DNA of 64,000 nucleotides from UBA6398 sp963660485 (GCA_963660485.1 CAVKYH010000002.1:1-64000), one strand, 5' to 3'; shown: positions 32,900-41,614, counted from the stretch's first letter. A program made the numbers and translations. Notes: generated by a model not told the origin, from the letters alone.

Positions 32900-33934
32900 A
32901 TGGAAATTCTTTTAGGATTGCTGATTATTGCGATAGGAGCGTTTTGCCAAAGCAGTTGCTACGTTCCCATCAATAAGATAAAGGACTGGAGTTGGGAAAG
33001 CTACTGGATTGTGCAGGGCATATTTGCCTGGCTCGTGTTTCCGTTGCTTGGCGCGCTGCTTGCAGTGCCTGCCGGACACTCGCTCTTTGAACTCTTTGCC
33101 GGCGCAGACGGTTTCCGCCTTTCGATGACCGTTCTGTTCGGCGTGTTGTGGGGAGTGGGCGGACTTACATTCGGTCTCTCCATGCGCTACCTTGGTGTGG
33201 CGCTCGGACAGTCCATTGCCCTCGGCACTTGCGCCGCTCTCGGCACAGTGATGGGCCCTGTATTGCTCAACGCATTCTTTCCCGATCTAAACGCGCTCGA
33301 TTCCCTTACGTTTGCAGTGGTTATCGGAGTGGTGGCAACGCTTGTCGGTATCGCGATAATAGGTATTGCCGGCGCCATGAAGGCATCTACGCTTTCCGAA
33401 GAGGAGAAAAAAGCGGCTGTAAAGGATTTCAATTTCCCCAAAGGTATAGCTATCGCGCTGCTTGCAGGCTTTATGAGCGGTTGCTTCAACGTTGGTCTTG
33501 AGTTTGGCAAGGATGTTAATTTCGGCGAACTCACCAATCCGATGTTCCGCACGCTTCCTGCAACGTTGCTCGTAACTTTCGGCGGATTCATTACCAATGC
33601 AATTTATTGCTTCTTCCAAAACACCAAAAACAACACGTGGGGAGATTATTCCAAAAGCAGTGTGTGGGGCAACAACCTTGTTTTCTGTGCGCTTGCCGGC
33701 GTTCTGTGGTATTCGCAGTTCTTCGGATTGTCGCTTGGCAAGGGTTTCCTCACATCTTCGCCCACTCTCCTTACGCTTTCGTTCTGTATCCTTATGGCGC
33801 TCAACGTTACGTTCTCAAACGTATGGGGCATCATTTTGAAGGAATGGAAGGGATGCTCGAGCAAGACCATTGCCGTTTTGCTTGTGGGCATTGTGGTGCT
33901 TATTGTGTCGTGTTTCCTGCCTCAGTTGATATAA
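32900..33934 (+). CDS. rhaT: L-rhamnose/proton symporter
   Basis: A 344-residue inner-membrane protein with about ten hydrophobic segments, matching the RhaT family (start ILLGLLIIAIGAFCQSSCYVPINKIKDWSWE; FGVLWGVGGLTFGLSMRYLG; IALGTCAALGTVMGP). It imports L-rhamnose with a proton. It lies between the isomerase and aldolase genes. After the stop a GC-rich hairpin (33953-33979) precedes rhaD. Confidence 0.92.
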   Translation: MEILLGLLIIAIGAFCQSSCYVPINKIKDWSWESYWIVQGIFAWLVFPLLGALLAVPAGHSLFELFAGADGFRLSMTVLFGVLWGVGGLTFGLSMRYLGVALGQSIALGTCAALGTVMGPVLLNAFFPDLNALDSLTFAVVIGVVATLVGIAIIGIAGAMKASTLSEEEKKAAVKDFNFPKGIAIALLAGFMSGCFNVGLEFGKDVNFGELTNPMFRTLPATLLVTFGGFITNAIYCFFQNTKNNTWGDYSKSSVWGNNLVFCALAGVLWYSQFFGLSLGKGFLTSSPTLLTLSFCILMALNVTFSNVWGIILKEWKGCSSKTIAVLLVGIVVLIVSCFLPQLI

Positions 33935-33952
33935 ACAATTTAGAATAGATGC

Positions 33953-33983
33953 GGGGCGGGCGGATTTTCTGCCCGCCTCGTTT
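33953..33983 (+). terminator. Hairpin between rhaT and rhaD (weak terminator or processing site)
   Basis: GGGGCGGGC (33953-33961) pairs with GCCCGCCTC (33971-33979) with one G-U pair, followed by GTTTAT. The T-run is short, so partial termination or mRNA stabilisation is more likely than full termination within the operon. Confidence 0.4.
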
Positions 33984-34035
33984 ATAGGATACGCCCCGTT
34001 GTGGGCGGCAAAACAATTTACAAGAATACAAAAAC

Positions 34036-34842
34036 ATGAAATCTCTACTTGATGATTTTCCCCGTGCAAAAGCCGAGGTATTAAAAGCTGCCGAGGTGGC
34101 CGGCTATCTTTGGCAAAAGGGCTGGGCGGAGCGCAATGGCGGTAACATTACCGTCAACATCACGGAACTTGTTGACGTTGATGCCTTGTCGAAACTTCCT
34201 GCCATTGGTCCTGTTACTCCTATCGGCATGAAACTTCCCCATATCAAGGGCGGAATTTTTTATTGCAAGGGCACGGGCCGCCGCATGCGCGACCTTGCGC
34301 GTTGGCCTATGGACAACGGCTCGATTATTCGCATTCTTCCCGATTGCGAAAGCTATGAAATGATTGCCGACAACCCTGTGAAGCCTACTTCGGAGCTTCC
34401 GTCGCATCTTGCCATACACGATGATTTGATTGCCAAGGGTTCGTCTTATCGCGCTGTCATACATACTCACCCCATTGAGCTTGTTGCGATGTCTCACAAC
34501 AAGGAATTTTTGAAGCCCGGCGTACTCACGCATCTTCTTTGGTCGATGATTCCCGAAACGCGTGCTTTCTGTCCCAAGGGGCTCGGCATTATTCCTTACG
34601 AGATGCCTTCGAGCATTAAACTTGCCGAGGAAACGGTGAAAGGTTTGCAGGAGCACAACGTGGTGTTGTGGGAGAAGCACGGAGTGGTTGCCATAGGCAA
34701 TGATGCTCTTGAGGCTTTCGATGAAATCGATGTGCTTGTCAAGTCGGCCCAGATCTATCAGGATGCAAAGTCCATGGGTTTTGAGCCTGATGGTATGAGC
34801 GATGCTTCGATGGACGAACTGAAAGAGGCGTTCAATCTTTAA
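34036..34842 (+). CDS. rhaD: Rhamnulose-1-phosphate aldolase
   Basis: A 268-residue class II aldolase (AraD/FucA fold) splitting L-rhamnulose-1-phosphate into dihydroxyacetone phosphate and L-lactaldehyde. Zinc-ligand and phosphate motifs are visible: WAERNGGNIT (about 33-42), the zinc motif HTHPIELVAMSH (about 143-154), and WEKHGVVAIGND (about 214-225) with the third His. It closes the operon and is followed by a strong terminator. No lactaldehyde reductase gene follows, unlike some Bacteroides rhamnose operons. Confidence 0.94.
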   Translation: MKSLLDDFPRAKAEVLKAAEVAGYLWQKGWAERNGGNITVNITELVDVDALSKLPAIGPVTPIGMKLPHIKGGIFYCKGTGRRMRDLARWPMDNGSIIRILPDCESYEMIADNPVKPTSELPSHLAIHDDLIAKGSSYRAVIHTHPIELVAMSHNKEFLKPGVLTHLLWSMIPETRAFCPKGLGIIPYEMPSSIKLAEETVKGLQEHNVVLWEKHGVVAIGNDALEAFDEIDVLVKSAQIYQDAKSMGFEPDGMSDASMDELKEAFNL

Positions 34843-34877
34843 GAAAGAAGGTCTGCCTCCGCAGAATATTCCTATGC

Positions 34878-34919
34878 AAACGGCTTTGCTGCATTTCAAT
34901 GTGCGCAAAGCCGTTTTTT
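34878..34919 (+). terminator. Rho-independent terminator of the rhamnose operon
   Basis: A perfect 12-bp stem, AAACGGCTTTGC (34878-34889) with GCAAAGCCGTTT (34905-34916), then six T residues. The following stretch 34920-35361 shows only one weak minus-strand small ORF. Confidence 0.9.
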
Positions 34920-35081
34920 GTGTGCCTATTGGCAAAAAACATGCGGGACAACGTGTCTCACAACACATATATCCCGCATTGCATTCTCCTTTTCCTTGTC
35001 ATCATGCAATATAAAGAATCTAAGCATACTAACGTTTATTAAATAATGACGGGGAATGGAGACGCATAATGCGATGACCCC

Positions 35082-35348
35082 TCATCGCATATCGTCATCG
35101 ATGATGTATGGTAGGTTTATTTTCCTTTGCATGTCCTTTCTGTGTTTTTGCCAATGCTTCAGACGCAAGGCGTCTTGGGCATATTTTGTCCTGGGTTGAG
35201 TTAGTTGAAAATTAATTCCGTCGGATTCTGCTTTGTGGTGTTTCACAGTTATCCCCGTGAATTTTTCATGTATTGCTGCAAACTTATAAAAGTTTTTTAT
35301 AACCTCCAAATTTCTTAGCATAAAAATAAAATTTTCCGCGCATTTCAT
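35082..35348 (-). CDS. Doubtful small ORF, unknown
   Basis: An open frame of about 88 codons on the minus strand in an otherwise gene-free stretch. The product is basic, His- and Lys-rich in its second half (LRLKHWQKHRKDMQRK), with no signal peptide, membrane segment or family I recognise. Longer starts would run into the modular repeat at 35362, which argues against them. The A/T-rich start region and the absence of a promoter box leave it doubtful. Confidence 0.2.
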   Translation of the reverse strand: MKCAENFIFMLRNLEVIKNFYKFAAIHEKFTGITVKHHKAESDGINFQLTQPRTKYAQDALRLKHWQKHRKDMQRKINLPYIIDDDMR

Positions 35349-35361
35349 ATGGTTTTTCCGA

Positions 35362-35467
35362 CAAGGCATCTCGTGAAATACGAGATGCGTCGGAATTTAA
35401 ATTTGGTGGCCCGGAATTTAAATTACATCAGACCTCGTAAAACACGATGTCTGACATCGTTTTCAAC
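35362..35467. repeat. Modular 21-bp-period interspersed repeat, copy 8
   Basis: Units: CAAGGCATCT, CGTGAAATACG, AGATGCGTCGG, AATTTAAATT, TGGTGGCCCGG, AATTTAAATT, ACATCAGACCT, CGTAAAACACG, ATGTCTGACAT, CGTTTTCAAC. Two joiners are 11 nt rather than 10. It runs straight into the terminator of the efflux operon, whose stem looks like a further, diverged unit. Confidence 0.88.
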
Positions 35468-35496
35468 AAAAAGGGACATCGTTTTTTTGATGTCCC
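35468..35496 (-). terminator. Terminator of the efflux operon
   Basis: On the minus strand GGGACATC, an 8-nt A-rich loop, GATGTCCC, then TTTTTG. The stem is a perfect 8 bp and continues the period of the adjoining modular repeat, whose words share the CAT/ATG ends. Confidence 0.8.
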
Positions 35497-35555
35497 TTCA
35501 TGCTTTTCCCTTGTGCCTTGCGGAGGCTTGTGCAAGGGCGATTACTACTTCACTT

Positions 35556-37133
35556 TCAAGCTGTCTTTGTTTTATATCGCATCTTCTCCGCAGCATGTTC
35601 CCTTTTCCATGTTTTCTTAGCCATTCTCCCGATGAAATTCCACTGCGGCATCTTCTTGAGAGTGCTTCTCACAGGCTGTATGTCCCACATCAGAAACACT
35701 GCAAGCACAATGATTCCTATCAGGCAGGTTATGCCGTAGAGTTGCTTGATACTTATCATCACAATGTTGGTCATGTCGTAGGGCAAACCGCGCGACATGT
35801 TTTCGGCAATCTGATGGCGCAGCCCGAAACTGTATGCACCGGTGCAGAGAGTGGATATAGGTCCGTTGCGCACGAAGCCCGCCATGGTAAGACCCATGAA
35901 GAAATGCTGGAAAGGCATAAGCTCTTCAAGATAAATGGTGAGGGTGCAGAAAAATATCGCATTTCCAAACGAGCGCAGGGCTATCGGGGCATACAAGGCT
36001 TCGATGTTGAGCCCCGGCGACACGAGAAAATACATCATCACCGGATATGCCACCATTGCCGCCACACCCACGGTGAGCAGGCGCGTGAACTTTTGGTGCA
36101 ACACCCGTATCCACAACAAACAGAACAGGCAACCCGCTATCGCGGCAAGCCACTCCGTGAAATTGAAAACGTTGGTGGTGAAAATTCCAAAGTGCAACAC
36201 GCTGCCCGTAAACGCCGTCTGCAACACTTTGGGCGTGCTGCCCATGAATTCCACGAATGCAAAAAGCGTGAGCAGCGGTATGAGGCGTTTGTATTTCCAT
36301 GCCCCGGGCGCGATATACGGGTGGCGTATGTGGAGCATGCGCTGTATGCACAAAAAGAGCGTAACCAGAAACAACAGCAAGTCCATTCGCATCACTCGCG
36401 AGTCGAGCCAGTTGAAATGCTCGCCGTAGTTGAAGAAAAATATAAACTCTATCATCAACGCCGACCACAGCAGGCAACCCATATAGTCGATGCTGATAAA
36501 CGGAATGGGCTTCATGAACATGAAATTGTGGGTTGTGGTGAAAACTACAAGGGCTACCGTTAGCAGCATACCGGTCATAAGCCAGTTTACCACGCGCCAG
36601 TCTTGAAACACATATACCAGATGCTCCGTTATCCAAGGCGAAAGAAACATGTTGCCCAATACCAAACAATATAGCACGGGGAAGAAAATCGTGAAATCGC
36701 GCTTGGGCGTAATCCATAGCTGTATCGTAGACATACACTCAAAGCAGCCGCAAAGTTTGAAGAACCCCGCAATGAAACCGAGCACGCACATTATCGCTAC
36801 ATTGTCGGTATACATTATAAGAACGTTGCAAAGAGCGATAACCAAGGCCGCATTGAGCAGCAGACGCCGGTTGGGAAACGCAAACTTGAGCCTGAAAAGC
36901 ATGGGGAAAGGCATGTTTACGCCCACAACGTTGCACATCACAATCATCATCACGTCTTCGCGCATCAGGCTGTACTCTCCCATCACATTTTGCATCGTTC
37001 CGCCGTAGATTCCGCCCGACATCAGAAAAATGAAAGCAAATATCAGGTAAATCCAGGGCTGTATGCGGCGCGGCACATAGGAGTTGAACGACGGAACACG
37101 GAATGGTCCTTTCAAAATAGGCGGTCCGGGCAT
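35556..37133 (-). CDS. MFS transporter (DHA2-like) of a tripartite efflux system
   Basis: A 525-residue polytopic inner-membrane protein with about 12-14 hydrophobic segments, starting with a proline-rich cytoplasmic leader (MPGPPILKGPFRVPSF) and the first segment IYLIFAFIFLMSGGIYGG. The arrangement TolC, HlyD, MFS in one direction matches EmrAB-TolC-like export of drugs, bile or fatty-acid-like compounds. The substrate cannot be read from the sequence. It is preceded by a 21-bp tandem repeat and ends at a strong terminator. Confidence 0.85.
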   Translation of the reverse strand: MPGPPILKGPFRVPSFNSYVPRRIQPWIYLIFAFIFLMSGGIYGGTMQNVMGEYSLMREDVMMIVMCNVVGVNMPFPMLFRLKFAFPNRRLLLNAALVIALCNVLIMYTDNVAIMCVLGFIAGFFKLCGCFECMSTIQLWITPKRDFTIFFPVLYCLVLGNMFLSPWITEHLVYVFQDWRVVNWLMTGMLLTVALVVFTTTHNFMFMKPIPFISIDYMGCLLWSALMIEFIFFFNYGEHFNWLDSRVMRMDLLLFLVTLFLCIQRMLHIRHPYIAPGAWKYKRLIPLLTLFAFVEFMGSTPKVLQTAFTGSVLHFGIFTTNVFNFTEWLAAIAGCLFCLLWIRVLHQKFTRLLTVGVAAMVAYPVMMYFLVSPGLNIEALYAPIALRSFGNAIFFCTLTIYLEELMPFQHFFMGLTMAGFVRNGPISTLCTGAYSFGLRHQIAENMSRGLPYDMTNIVMISIKQLYGITCLIGIIVLAVFLMWDIQPVRSTLKKMPQWNFIGRMAKKTWKREHAAEKMRYKTKTA

Positions 37134-37146
37134 GATGATATGGTTT

Positions 37147-37217
37147 TGCGTTGGAAAACAAGCGTTTTGCGTTGGAAAACAAGCGTTCTGCGTTGGGAAA
37201 CAAGCGTTCTGCGTGGA
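37147..37217. repeat. 21-bp tandem repeat upstream of the MFS gene (3 units plus a part)
   Basis: Three near-identical 21-bp units at 37147, 37168 and 37189 (part TGCGTTGGAAAACAAGCG on the plus strand; unit 3 has one change), then a partial fourth. It lies in the 109-nt space between the HlyD stop and the MFS start. The units are open in the minus direction but out of frame with the MFS start, so here they are probably not translated. They share the 21-bp length of the dsbD repeat and of the dispersed repeats. Confidence 0.92.
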
Positions 37218-37242
37218 AATTTCAACGGATTGGATATTGCGC

Positions 37243-38283
37243 TCATTGCTTGCCGCTCACTTTTACTACCACATTGAGCCCCGCTTTAAGCATATCCACC
37301 TGTTTTGGGTCGTTGTCGGGCGTAAGACATATGCGCACGGGCACACGCTGTTCCACCTTGACAAAATTTCCCGTGGCATTGTCTACCGGAATCATGGAAT
37401 AGGCCGAACCGGCTGCGGCAGAAAGCGCCTGAACCTTGCCGTGGAACACAACATCGGGGATAGCGTCGGCAGTAAACTCCACCTTGTTGCCCTCGGATAC
37501 GCCTTTCATTTGCGTCTCGCGGTAGTTGGCCACAATCCATACGTCGTTGTCGTCCACAATCCTTGCAAGCATTTGTCCGGGCTGCACCAACTGTCCTTCG
37601 TGAATGTCTTTGCGGCCCATCACTCCGCTGCAAGTTGCAACGATAACGGTATAGCTCAAATTGAGCTGCGCAAGCCGCACCTGCGCCTCGGCTACACTTT
37701 CGCCCGCTCTCGAACTTCCCAACTGCTGCGTCTGCACATTGCTCACCGAAGCTGCCGACTGTTTGCGGCTGTTGGCCTGCTCGTAGCGCGCCTTTGCCCC
37801 GAGGTAGCGGGCGTAGGCGTTGTCGTATTGCTGACGGGTAACGGCGTCTTTCTTCAATAGGGATGTAAATCGGTCGAAGTCCTGCTTGGCGTTAACCATC
37901 TCCACTCTCGCCTCTTCTATTCCTGCTGCCGCCGTGCGCACATCGCTGCGAGTCGTTCCCATACTTGCTGAAATCGTGGAAGAACCCGACTTGGAGCTGC
38001 GAAGTCCCGCTTCGGCTTGCGCAAGTTGCAGACGGTATTCGGCATCTTCGATTATAACGAGCGTGTCGCCCTTGTTGACGTGCTGAAAGTCGTTGAAACG
38101 TATTTCTTTTATGAATCCCTGCACACGGGTATTGACAGGAGTGATATGGCGGCACACCTGCGCGTCGTCAGTGTATTCGTCGCCGCTACGGTTTACGAAA
38201 TGGCTGAAAGCCCATACTATCACGCCGAGCAGAAATAGGGTAATGATTATGTTGTATGTCCTTTTGATGATATTCTTTTTCAT
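37243..38283 (-). CDS. HlyD/EmrA-family membrane fusion protein
   Basis: A 346-residue periplasmic adaptor. MKKNIIKRTYNIIITLFLLGVIVWAF gives a single N-terminal membrane anchor. Next come a biotinyl-lipoyl-like half (VNTRVQGFIKEIRFNDFQHVNKGDTLVII), an alpha-helical coiled-coil hairpin (about 80-190) and the second half with ATCSGVMGRKDIHEGQLVQPGQML and VANYRETQMKGV, the usual EmrA order. The start at 38283 is chosen because the longer frame runs into a modular repeat. It links the MFS pump to the TolC channel encoded upstream. Confidence 0.9.
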   Translation of the reverse strand: MKKNIIKRTYNIIITLFLLGVIVWAFSHFVNRSGDEYTDDAQVCRHITPVNTRVQGFIKEIRFNDFQHVNKGDTLVIIEDAEYRLQLAQAEAGLRSSKSGSSTISASMGTTRSDVRTAAAGIEEARVEMVNAKQDFDRFTSLLKKDAVTRQQYDNAYARYLGAKARYEQANSRKQSAASVSNVQTQQLGSSRAGESVAEAQVRLAQLNLSYTVIVATCSGVMGRKDIHEGQLVQPGQMLARIVDDNDVWIVANYRETQMKGVSEGNKVEFTADAIPDVVFHGKVQALSAAAGSAYSMIPVDNATGNFVKVEQRVPVRICLTPDNDPKQVDMLKAGLNVVVKVSGKQ

Positions 38284-38316
38284 GTTGTAAAATGGGTGTT
38301 TTATGTCGTTTTTCTT

Positions 38317-38411
38317 AGGTCTGATGTAATTTAAATTCCGGGCCACCAAATTTAAATTAGATGCGTCGGAGTTTTTACGAGATGCCTTGTTGTTTTTTCG
38401 ATATGTTTTGC
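38317..38411. repeat. Modular 21-bp-period interspersed repeat, copy 9 (inside the efflux operon)
   Basis: Units: AGGTCTGATGT, AATTTAAATT, CCGGGCCACCA, AATTTAAATT, AGATGCGTCGG, AGTTTTTACG, AGATGCCTTGT, TGTTTTTTCG, ATATGTTTTGC. It occupies nearly the whole space between the TolC and HlyD genes, which read in the same direction, so it is not only a feature of operon ends. Confidence 0.9.
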
Positions 38412-38424
38412 CGTTGTTTTAATG

Positions 38425-39768
38425 TCAAAGTTCGCCTGCCGCATATTTCAGTTTGTAGAAAGCGTAGGCTATGTTGATGCGCGCGTCAACCTCCTGCAAT
38501 TCGGCATTAAGGCGAAGGTTCGACGCATCAGCCATGTCGGTTACGAGAACCATGTCGCTGTTGTATCGCGAGTGCATCACGTCGTAATTCTGCCGCGCAA
38601 GTTCCACGCTCTTTTGCCTTGTTGCAAGTTCCACATAGCTTTGGCGGTATTCTGTGTAGGCTTGTTGTACGAGGTTGTTCAGTTCTTCGGCTTGCAGGCT
38701 CAGGTTTTCCTGCATCTGTCGCGTAGCAATTTTTGCCTGCTTCAGGTCTTTGTTGTTTTTGAACAAGGAGCTGAGGCTGTATTTCACTCCCACGCCCACA
38801 TACCACACGTTGATGTTTTTGTCCACGGGCGGAAGTTCGTAGGTGATAGGGCCGTTGAAATTGTTTGCAGCCACCACAGCCACTTTTGGCAGCATTTCGC
38901 TCCGCGCAAGTTTCTCGTTTTGCTTTGCCATGCTCACATTGAGTGTGCTTTGCTCCATAAGCGGCGAATTTTCTGCGGCGCGGTTTTGCCAGAATCCTTC
39001 GCCGTTGTCGGCAAACTGCATTCCGGCTATCGAGGAGTCTGGAATGATTTTCACATCTGCCTTGCAGCCCAGCGTGTTGCAGAGCCTGTGGTTGAGAATA
39101 GCCCTGTTGTTCTGCATCGATACCAGCCCGAGGCGCAGATTCTCCATTTGCAGCTCATAGCGTGTGATGTCGTTTTTCAGAGCCATGCCCTGGTTTTGTT
39201 TCTCCTTGATTTCGTTTATCAGTTTCTCGGTGAGCGCAATGTTTTTCTCATACACCTTTATGCTGTTGTCGGCTTTGTAGAGGTCGAGATACTGTCCCAG
39301 CGCCACGAAACGCGATTGGCTTCGCGTGAGTCGCACTCCTGTTTCGGCTTGTTGCTTTCCTATTTCCGCGAGCTTGATACCTGCGTTCAATGCTCCGCCT
39401 GAATAAACCACCTGGCTGGCTTCAACGGCGAAACTGTTGCCGAAGTGGGGCGAGCGCAAGCCGCGCGCGTTCGACAAATCCCGGTCGGTCATCAACGCGT
39501 TGCCTATGTAGCTTGCCGAGAGCGAAGTGTTTATGTCGGGCAAGCGTTTGCTTTTTGCCGATTCAATGCCTTGTTCGGCTATTTCCACACCTGTTTTGCT
39601 TGAGCGAAGGCTTTTGCTGTTTTCTTCCAGTCTGCCGAAAAGTTGTTCCAGGTTCATTTGTTCTTCTCTCGCATACCGTGCGTGGCATGCGGTGTCAGCC
39701 GGCGATTGCGCCCAAGCCTGTAAACAACTTGCCGCAACCAAAAGTTCCAGCATCAGTTTTTTTGTCAT
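38425..39768 (-). CDS. TolC-family outer-membrane efflux protein
   Basis: A 447-residue outer-membrane channel. A signal peptide ends at AWAQS, followed by the two structurally repeated halves with long helices rich in Gln, Ala and Asn (for example SRSQSRFVALGQYLDLYKAD, YNSDMVLVTDMADASNLRLNAEL). The trimer forms the outer-membrane exit of the HlyD/MFS pump. It is the first gene of the operon and diverges from the AraC regulator gene across 173 nt. Confidence 0.9.
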   Translation of the reverse strand: MTKKLMLELLVAASCLQAWAQSPADTACHARYAREEQMNLEQLFGRLEENSKSLRSSKTGVEIAEQGIESAKSKRLPDINTSLSASYIGNALMTDRDLSNARGLRSPHFGNSFAVEASQVVYSGGALNAGIKLAEIGKQQAETGVRLTRSQSRFVALGQYLDLYKADNSIKVYEKNIALTEKLINEIKEKQNQGMALKNDITRYELQMENLRLGLVSMQNNRAILNHRLCNTLGCKADVKIIPDSSIAGMQFADNGEGFWQNRAAENSPLMEQSTLNVSMAKQNEKLARSEMLPKVAVVAANNFNGPITYELPPVDKNINVWYVGVGVKYSLSSLFKNNKDLKQAKIATRQMQENLSLQAEELNNLVQQAYTEYRQSYVELATRQKSVELARQNYDVMHSRYNSDMVLVTDMADASNLRLNAELQEVDARINIAYAFYKLKYAAGEL

Positions 39769-39884
39769 CTGTTAACGGATTGTTTTGTGTTATGTTGAAT
39801 TTCGGTGCAAAGTTACGGGCTGTAATTTGGCGGACGATTGAAAATTTCACGCCGGCAATGGACTATTTGGGAACAAAAGTTCGC

Positions 39885-39911
39885 TTGTTTTATATCGTAT
39901 GGCTACTTTTG
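39885..39911 (+). promoter_or_regulatory. Promoter of the AraC-family regulator
   Basis: TTG at 39885-39887 and TACTTTTG at 39904-39911. The 16-nt spacer is shorter than the ideal 19, but the -7 box is perfect and the ATG lies 30 nt downstream. The interval 39769-39941 probably also holds the divergent efflux promoter and an operator. Confidence 0.55.
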
Positions 39912-39941
39912 TAACCATAAAGGGAATATGTTTTACAGCTA

Positions 39942-40871
39942 ATGAATGATAGCGGAAATATAGGGCGCGGTTTTGTGCCGTTTGCCGTTTACGGCAACGA
40001 CGAACTCGACATGCGCCATTCTGCAAGCCTTTTCGCCACCACGTTGTCGGACTGGCGCAACGAGGCGCAGGTTATAAACTACGGCGCAATCATAATATGT
40101 CGCGCCGGCAAGGCATGTATTCGTGTCAACTTCAACGAGTGGCGTCTCTACGAGGGAGCTGTGATAACGCTCTTCCCCAACGATGTGGTGCAGTTGCTTA
40201 ATGATTCCGGCGCGAGTGGGGAGGAAAACGAACGGTTCGGCGTGGAGATGCTCGCATACAACGCGTCGCTTTTGCGCGAGGCGAGTTTGCAACTCGAGCA
40301 AACGGTATATTCTTCGCTGCGTGAGGACCGATGCCGACAAGATACGCCGGTGGTTACACGAATCATCGACAATATGTTCCGTTTGCTTGACGTATATTTT
40401 TCTCAGCCCGACTGCACATGCCTCACACGCCTTGTGCTGCTTCAGCTCAAGGCATTCTTTATAGGTTTCCACGAATATCTGCAGCGCAATCCCCAATATC
40501 GTCCCGACGAGGTGAAATCCCGCCGCGTCAGGGAGCTATTCAATCATTTCATGATGCTTGTGGAGCGCGACTACAAGGTTTCGCGGAACGTTGACTACTA
40601 TTCCGCGCTGATGAACATCAGTTCAAAATATCTCACAGGTATAGTGAAACTCGTAACATCTCATACGCCGAAATCCATAGTTGACCACTACGCCGTTTTG
40701 CAACTCAAGATGCAGCTGCGGCTCGGCGAACGGAGCATAAAAGAAATAGCCTGGGATTTCGGTTTCACCGATGCAAGTTTTTTTTGCCGCTATTTCAAAC
40801 GCCACACGGGCATTTCGCCGCAGGAATTCAGGGAGCTGAAGAAAGAAAACCCCATGTTTCTCAGAACGTGA
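39942..40871 (+). CDS. AraC-family transcriptional regulator
   Basis: A 309-residue regulator: a cupin-like N-terminal sensing part (about 1-160, VINYGAIIICRAGKACIRVN) and a C-terminal double helix-turn-helix domain (about 200-309) with the family signature FGFTDASFFCRYFKRHTGISPQEFRE. It is divergently transcribed from the TolC-HlyD-MFS genes and is probably their regulator. The effector is unknown. It does not look like the missing rhamnose regulator, since it lies beyond the efflux operon. Confidence 0.92.
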   Translation: MNDSGNIGRGFVPFAVYGNDELDMRHSASLFATTLSDWRNEAQVINYGAIIICRAGKACIRVNFNEWRLYEGAVITLFPNDVVQLLNDSGASGEENERFGVEMLAYNASLLREASLQLEQTVYSSLREDRCRQDTPVVTRIIDNMFRLLDVYFSQPDCTCLTRLVLLQLKAFFIGFHEYLQRNPQYRPDEVKSRRVRELFNHFMMLVERDYKVSRNVDYYSALMNISSKYLTGIVKLVTSHTPKSIVDHYAVLQLKMQLRLGERSIKEIAWDFGFTDASFFCRYFKRHTGISPQEFRELKKENPMFLRT

Positions 40872-40932
40872 AACCACCCCGGAAATTCCATGCGGTAAGC
40901 CGCAAAAACGACAAGCCATATTGTTTAATACA

Positions 40933-40997
40933 ATGTCTGATATTATTAAAACAATGTCTGACATCGTTTGAATAATGTCAGACATCGTTTTTCCGGT
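40933..40997. repeat. Modular 21-bp-period repeat, copy 10, forming a terminator hairpin
   Basis: Units: ATGTCTGATAT, TATTAAAACA, ATGTCTGACAT, CGTTTGAATA, ATGTCAGACAT, CGTTTTTCCG. The words ATGTCTGACAT (40954-40964) and ATGTCAGACAT (40975-40985) are perfect reverse complements, giving an 11-bp stem with a 10-nt loop and then CGTTTTT. It lies between convergent genes, as expected for a terminator of the AraC gene. Confidence 0.9.
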
Positions 40998-41039
40998 ATG
41001 CGGAGAATCTTTTCCGGTGTTTGAAAACGGGGCGATTTC

Positions 41040-41531
41040 TCAGTCCACATTTACTTCCGTATTGGAAGCAACCGTTGCTTGCACCTCGTAGCCTTCGGGC
41101 ATTACTGCTTTAGAACCAGGGATAAAGATACACGGCCAAACGAAAAGAGCTGTGATAATCGACAGTGGCGTTCTGTTTTTGCCGTAGATGCTTACCTGCG
41201 TGTTTACAAAATACAAAGGGTCGCCCGAGGGCAGAAACATATTGTTGATATATATTTTCAGTCTGCCTTTAGTGCCGGCAATACTGCTTTTCTTTGCTTC
41301 GGCAACTTTTCCCTGCACCACAGTTCCTCTCTGAATCACACGCACTCCGTCTATGATTATATCACGTTGAACGCAGAAATCCACCAATTGACCCTCTTGT
41401 ACGTCGGCAGCTTTTACTTGACAAACCGATTGCAACGGAATTATGGAGCCACCTTTTATAACAACGGTTTTTGCATTGGAAACAAGTGTTGTTGAAAGCA
41501 GGAAAACGAACAGAGTAAAAATCTTTTTCAT
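41040..41531 (-). CDS. Exported protein of unknown function
   Basis: A 163-residue protein with signal peptide MKKIFTLFVFLLSTTLVSNA. The mature part is beta-rich and has the shape of a barrel-like domain with GGSIIPLQSVCQVKAADVQEGQLVDF and VIQRGTVVQGKVAEAKK. Two Cys are in the mature part and a hydrophobic stretch near residues 125-140 (IITALFVWPCIFIPGS) could be membrane-associated. I do not recognise a family. The start at 41531 follows from the signal peptide; longer starts lack support. Confidence 0.65.
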   Translation of the reverse strand: MKKIFTLFVFLLSTTLVSNAKTVVIKGGSIIPLQSVCQVKAADVQEGQLVDFCVQRDIIIDGVRVIQRGTVVQGKVAEAKKSSIAGTKGRLKIYINNMFLPSGDPLYFVNTQVSIYGKNRTPLSIITALFVWPCIFIPGSKAVMPEGYEVQATVASNTEVNVD

Positions 41532-41614
41532 AATTGTATGTATTGTATTGTTGCAAAAATACACAAAATCGCCATTCCTTATATATATAAAGGAGTGTTT
41601 TGCGATTTTTGCGG

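Noticed and set aside
35349..36563. 404-codon open frame on the plus strand
   Set aside because: It is antisense to the MFS transporter gene, its product is Arg/His-rich low-complexity, and it starts inside a modular repeat. Similar long antisense frames at 16549-17673 and 28862-29899 were rejected for the same reason.
39942..40871. AraC-family protein as the missing rhamnose regulator
   Set aside because: It is divergent from the TolC gene, more than 5 kb from rhaD and beyond the efflux operon, so efflux control is the simpler reading.
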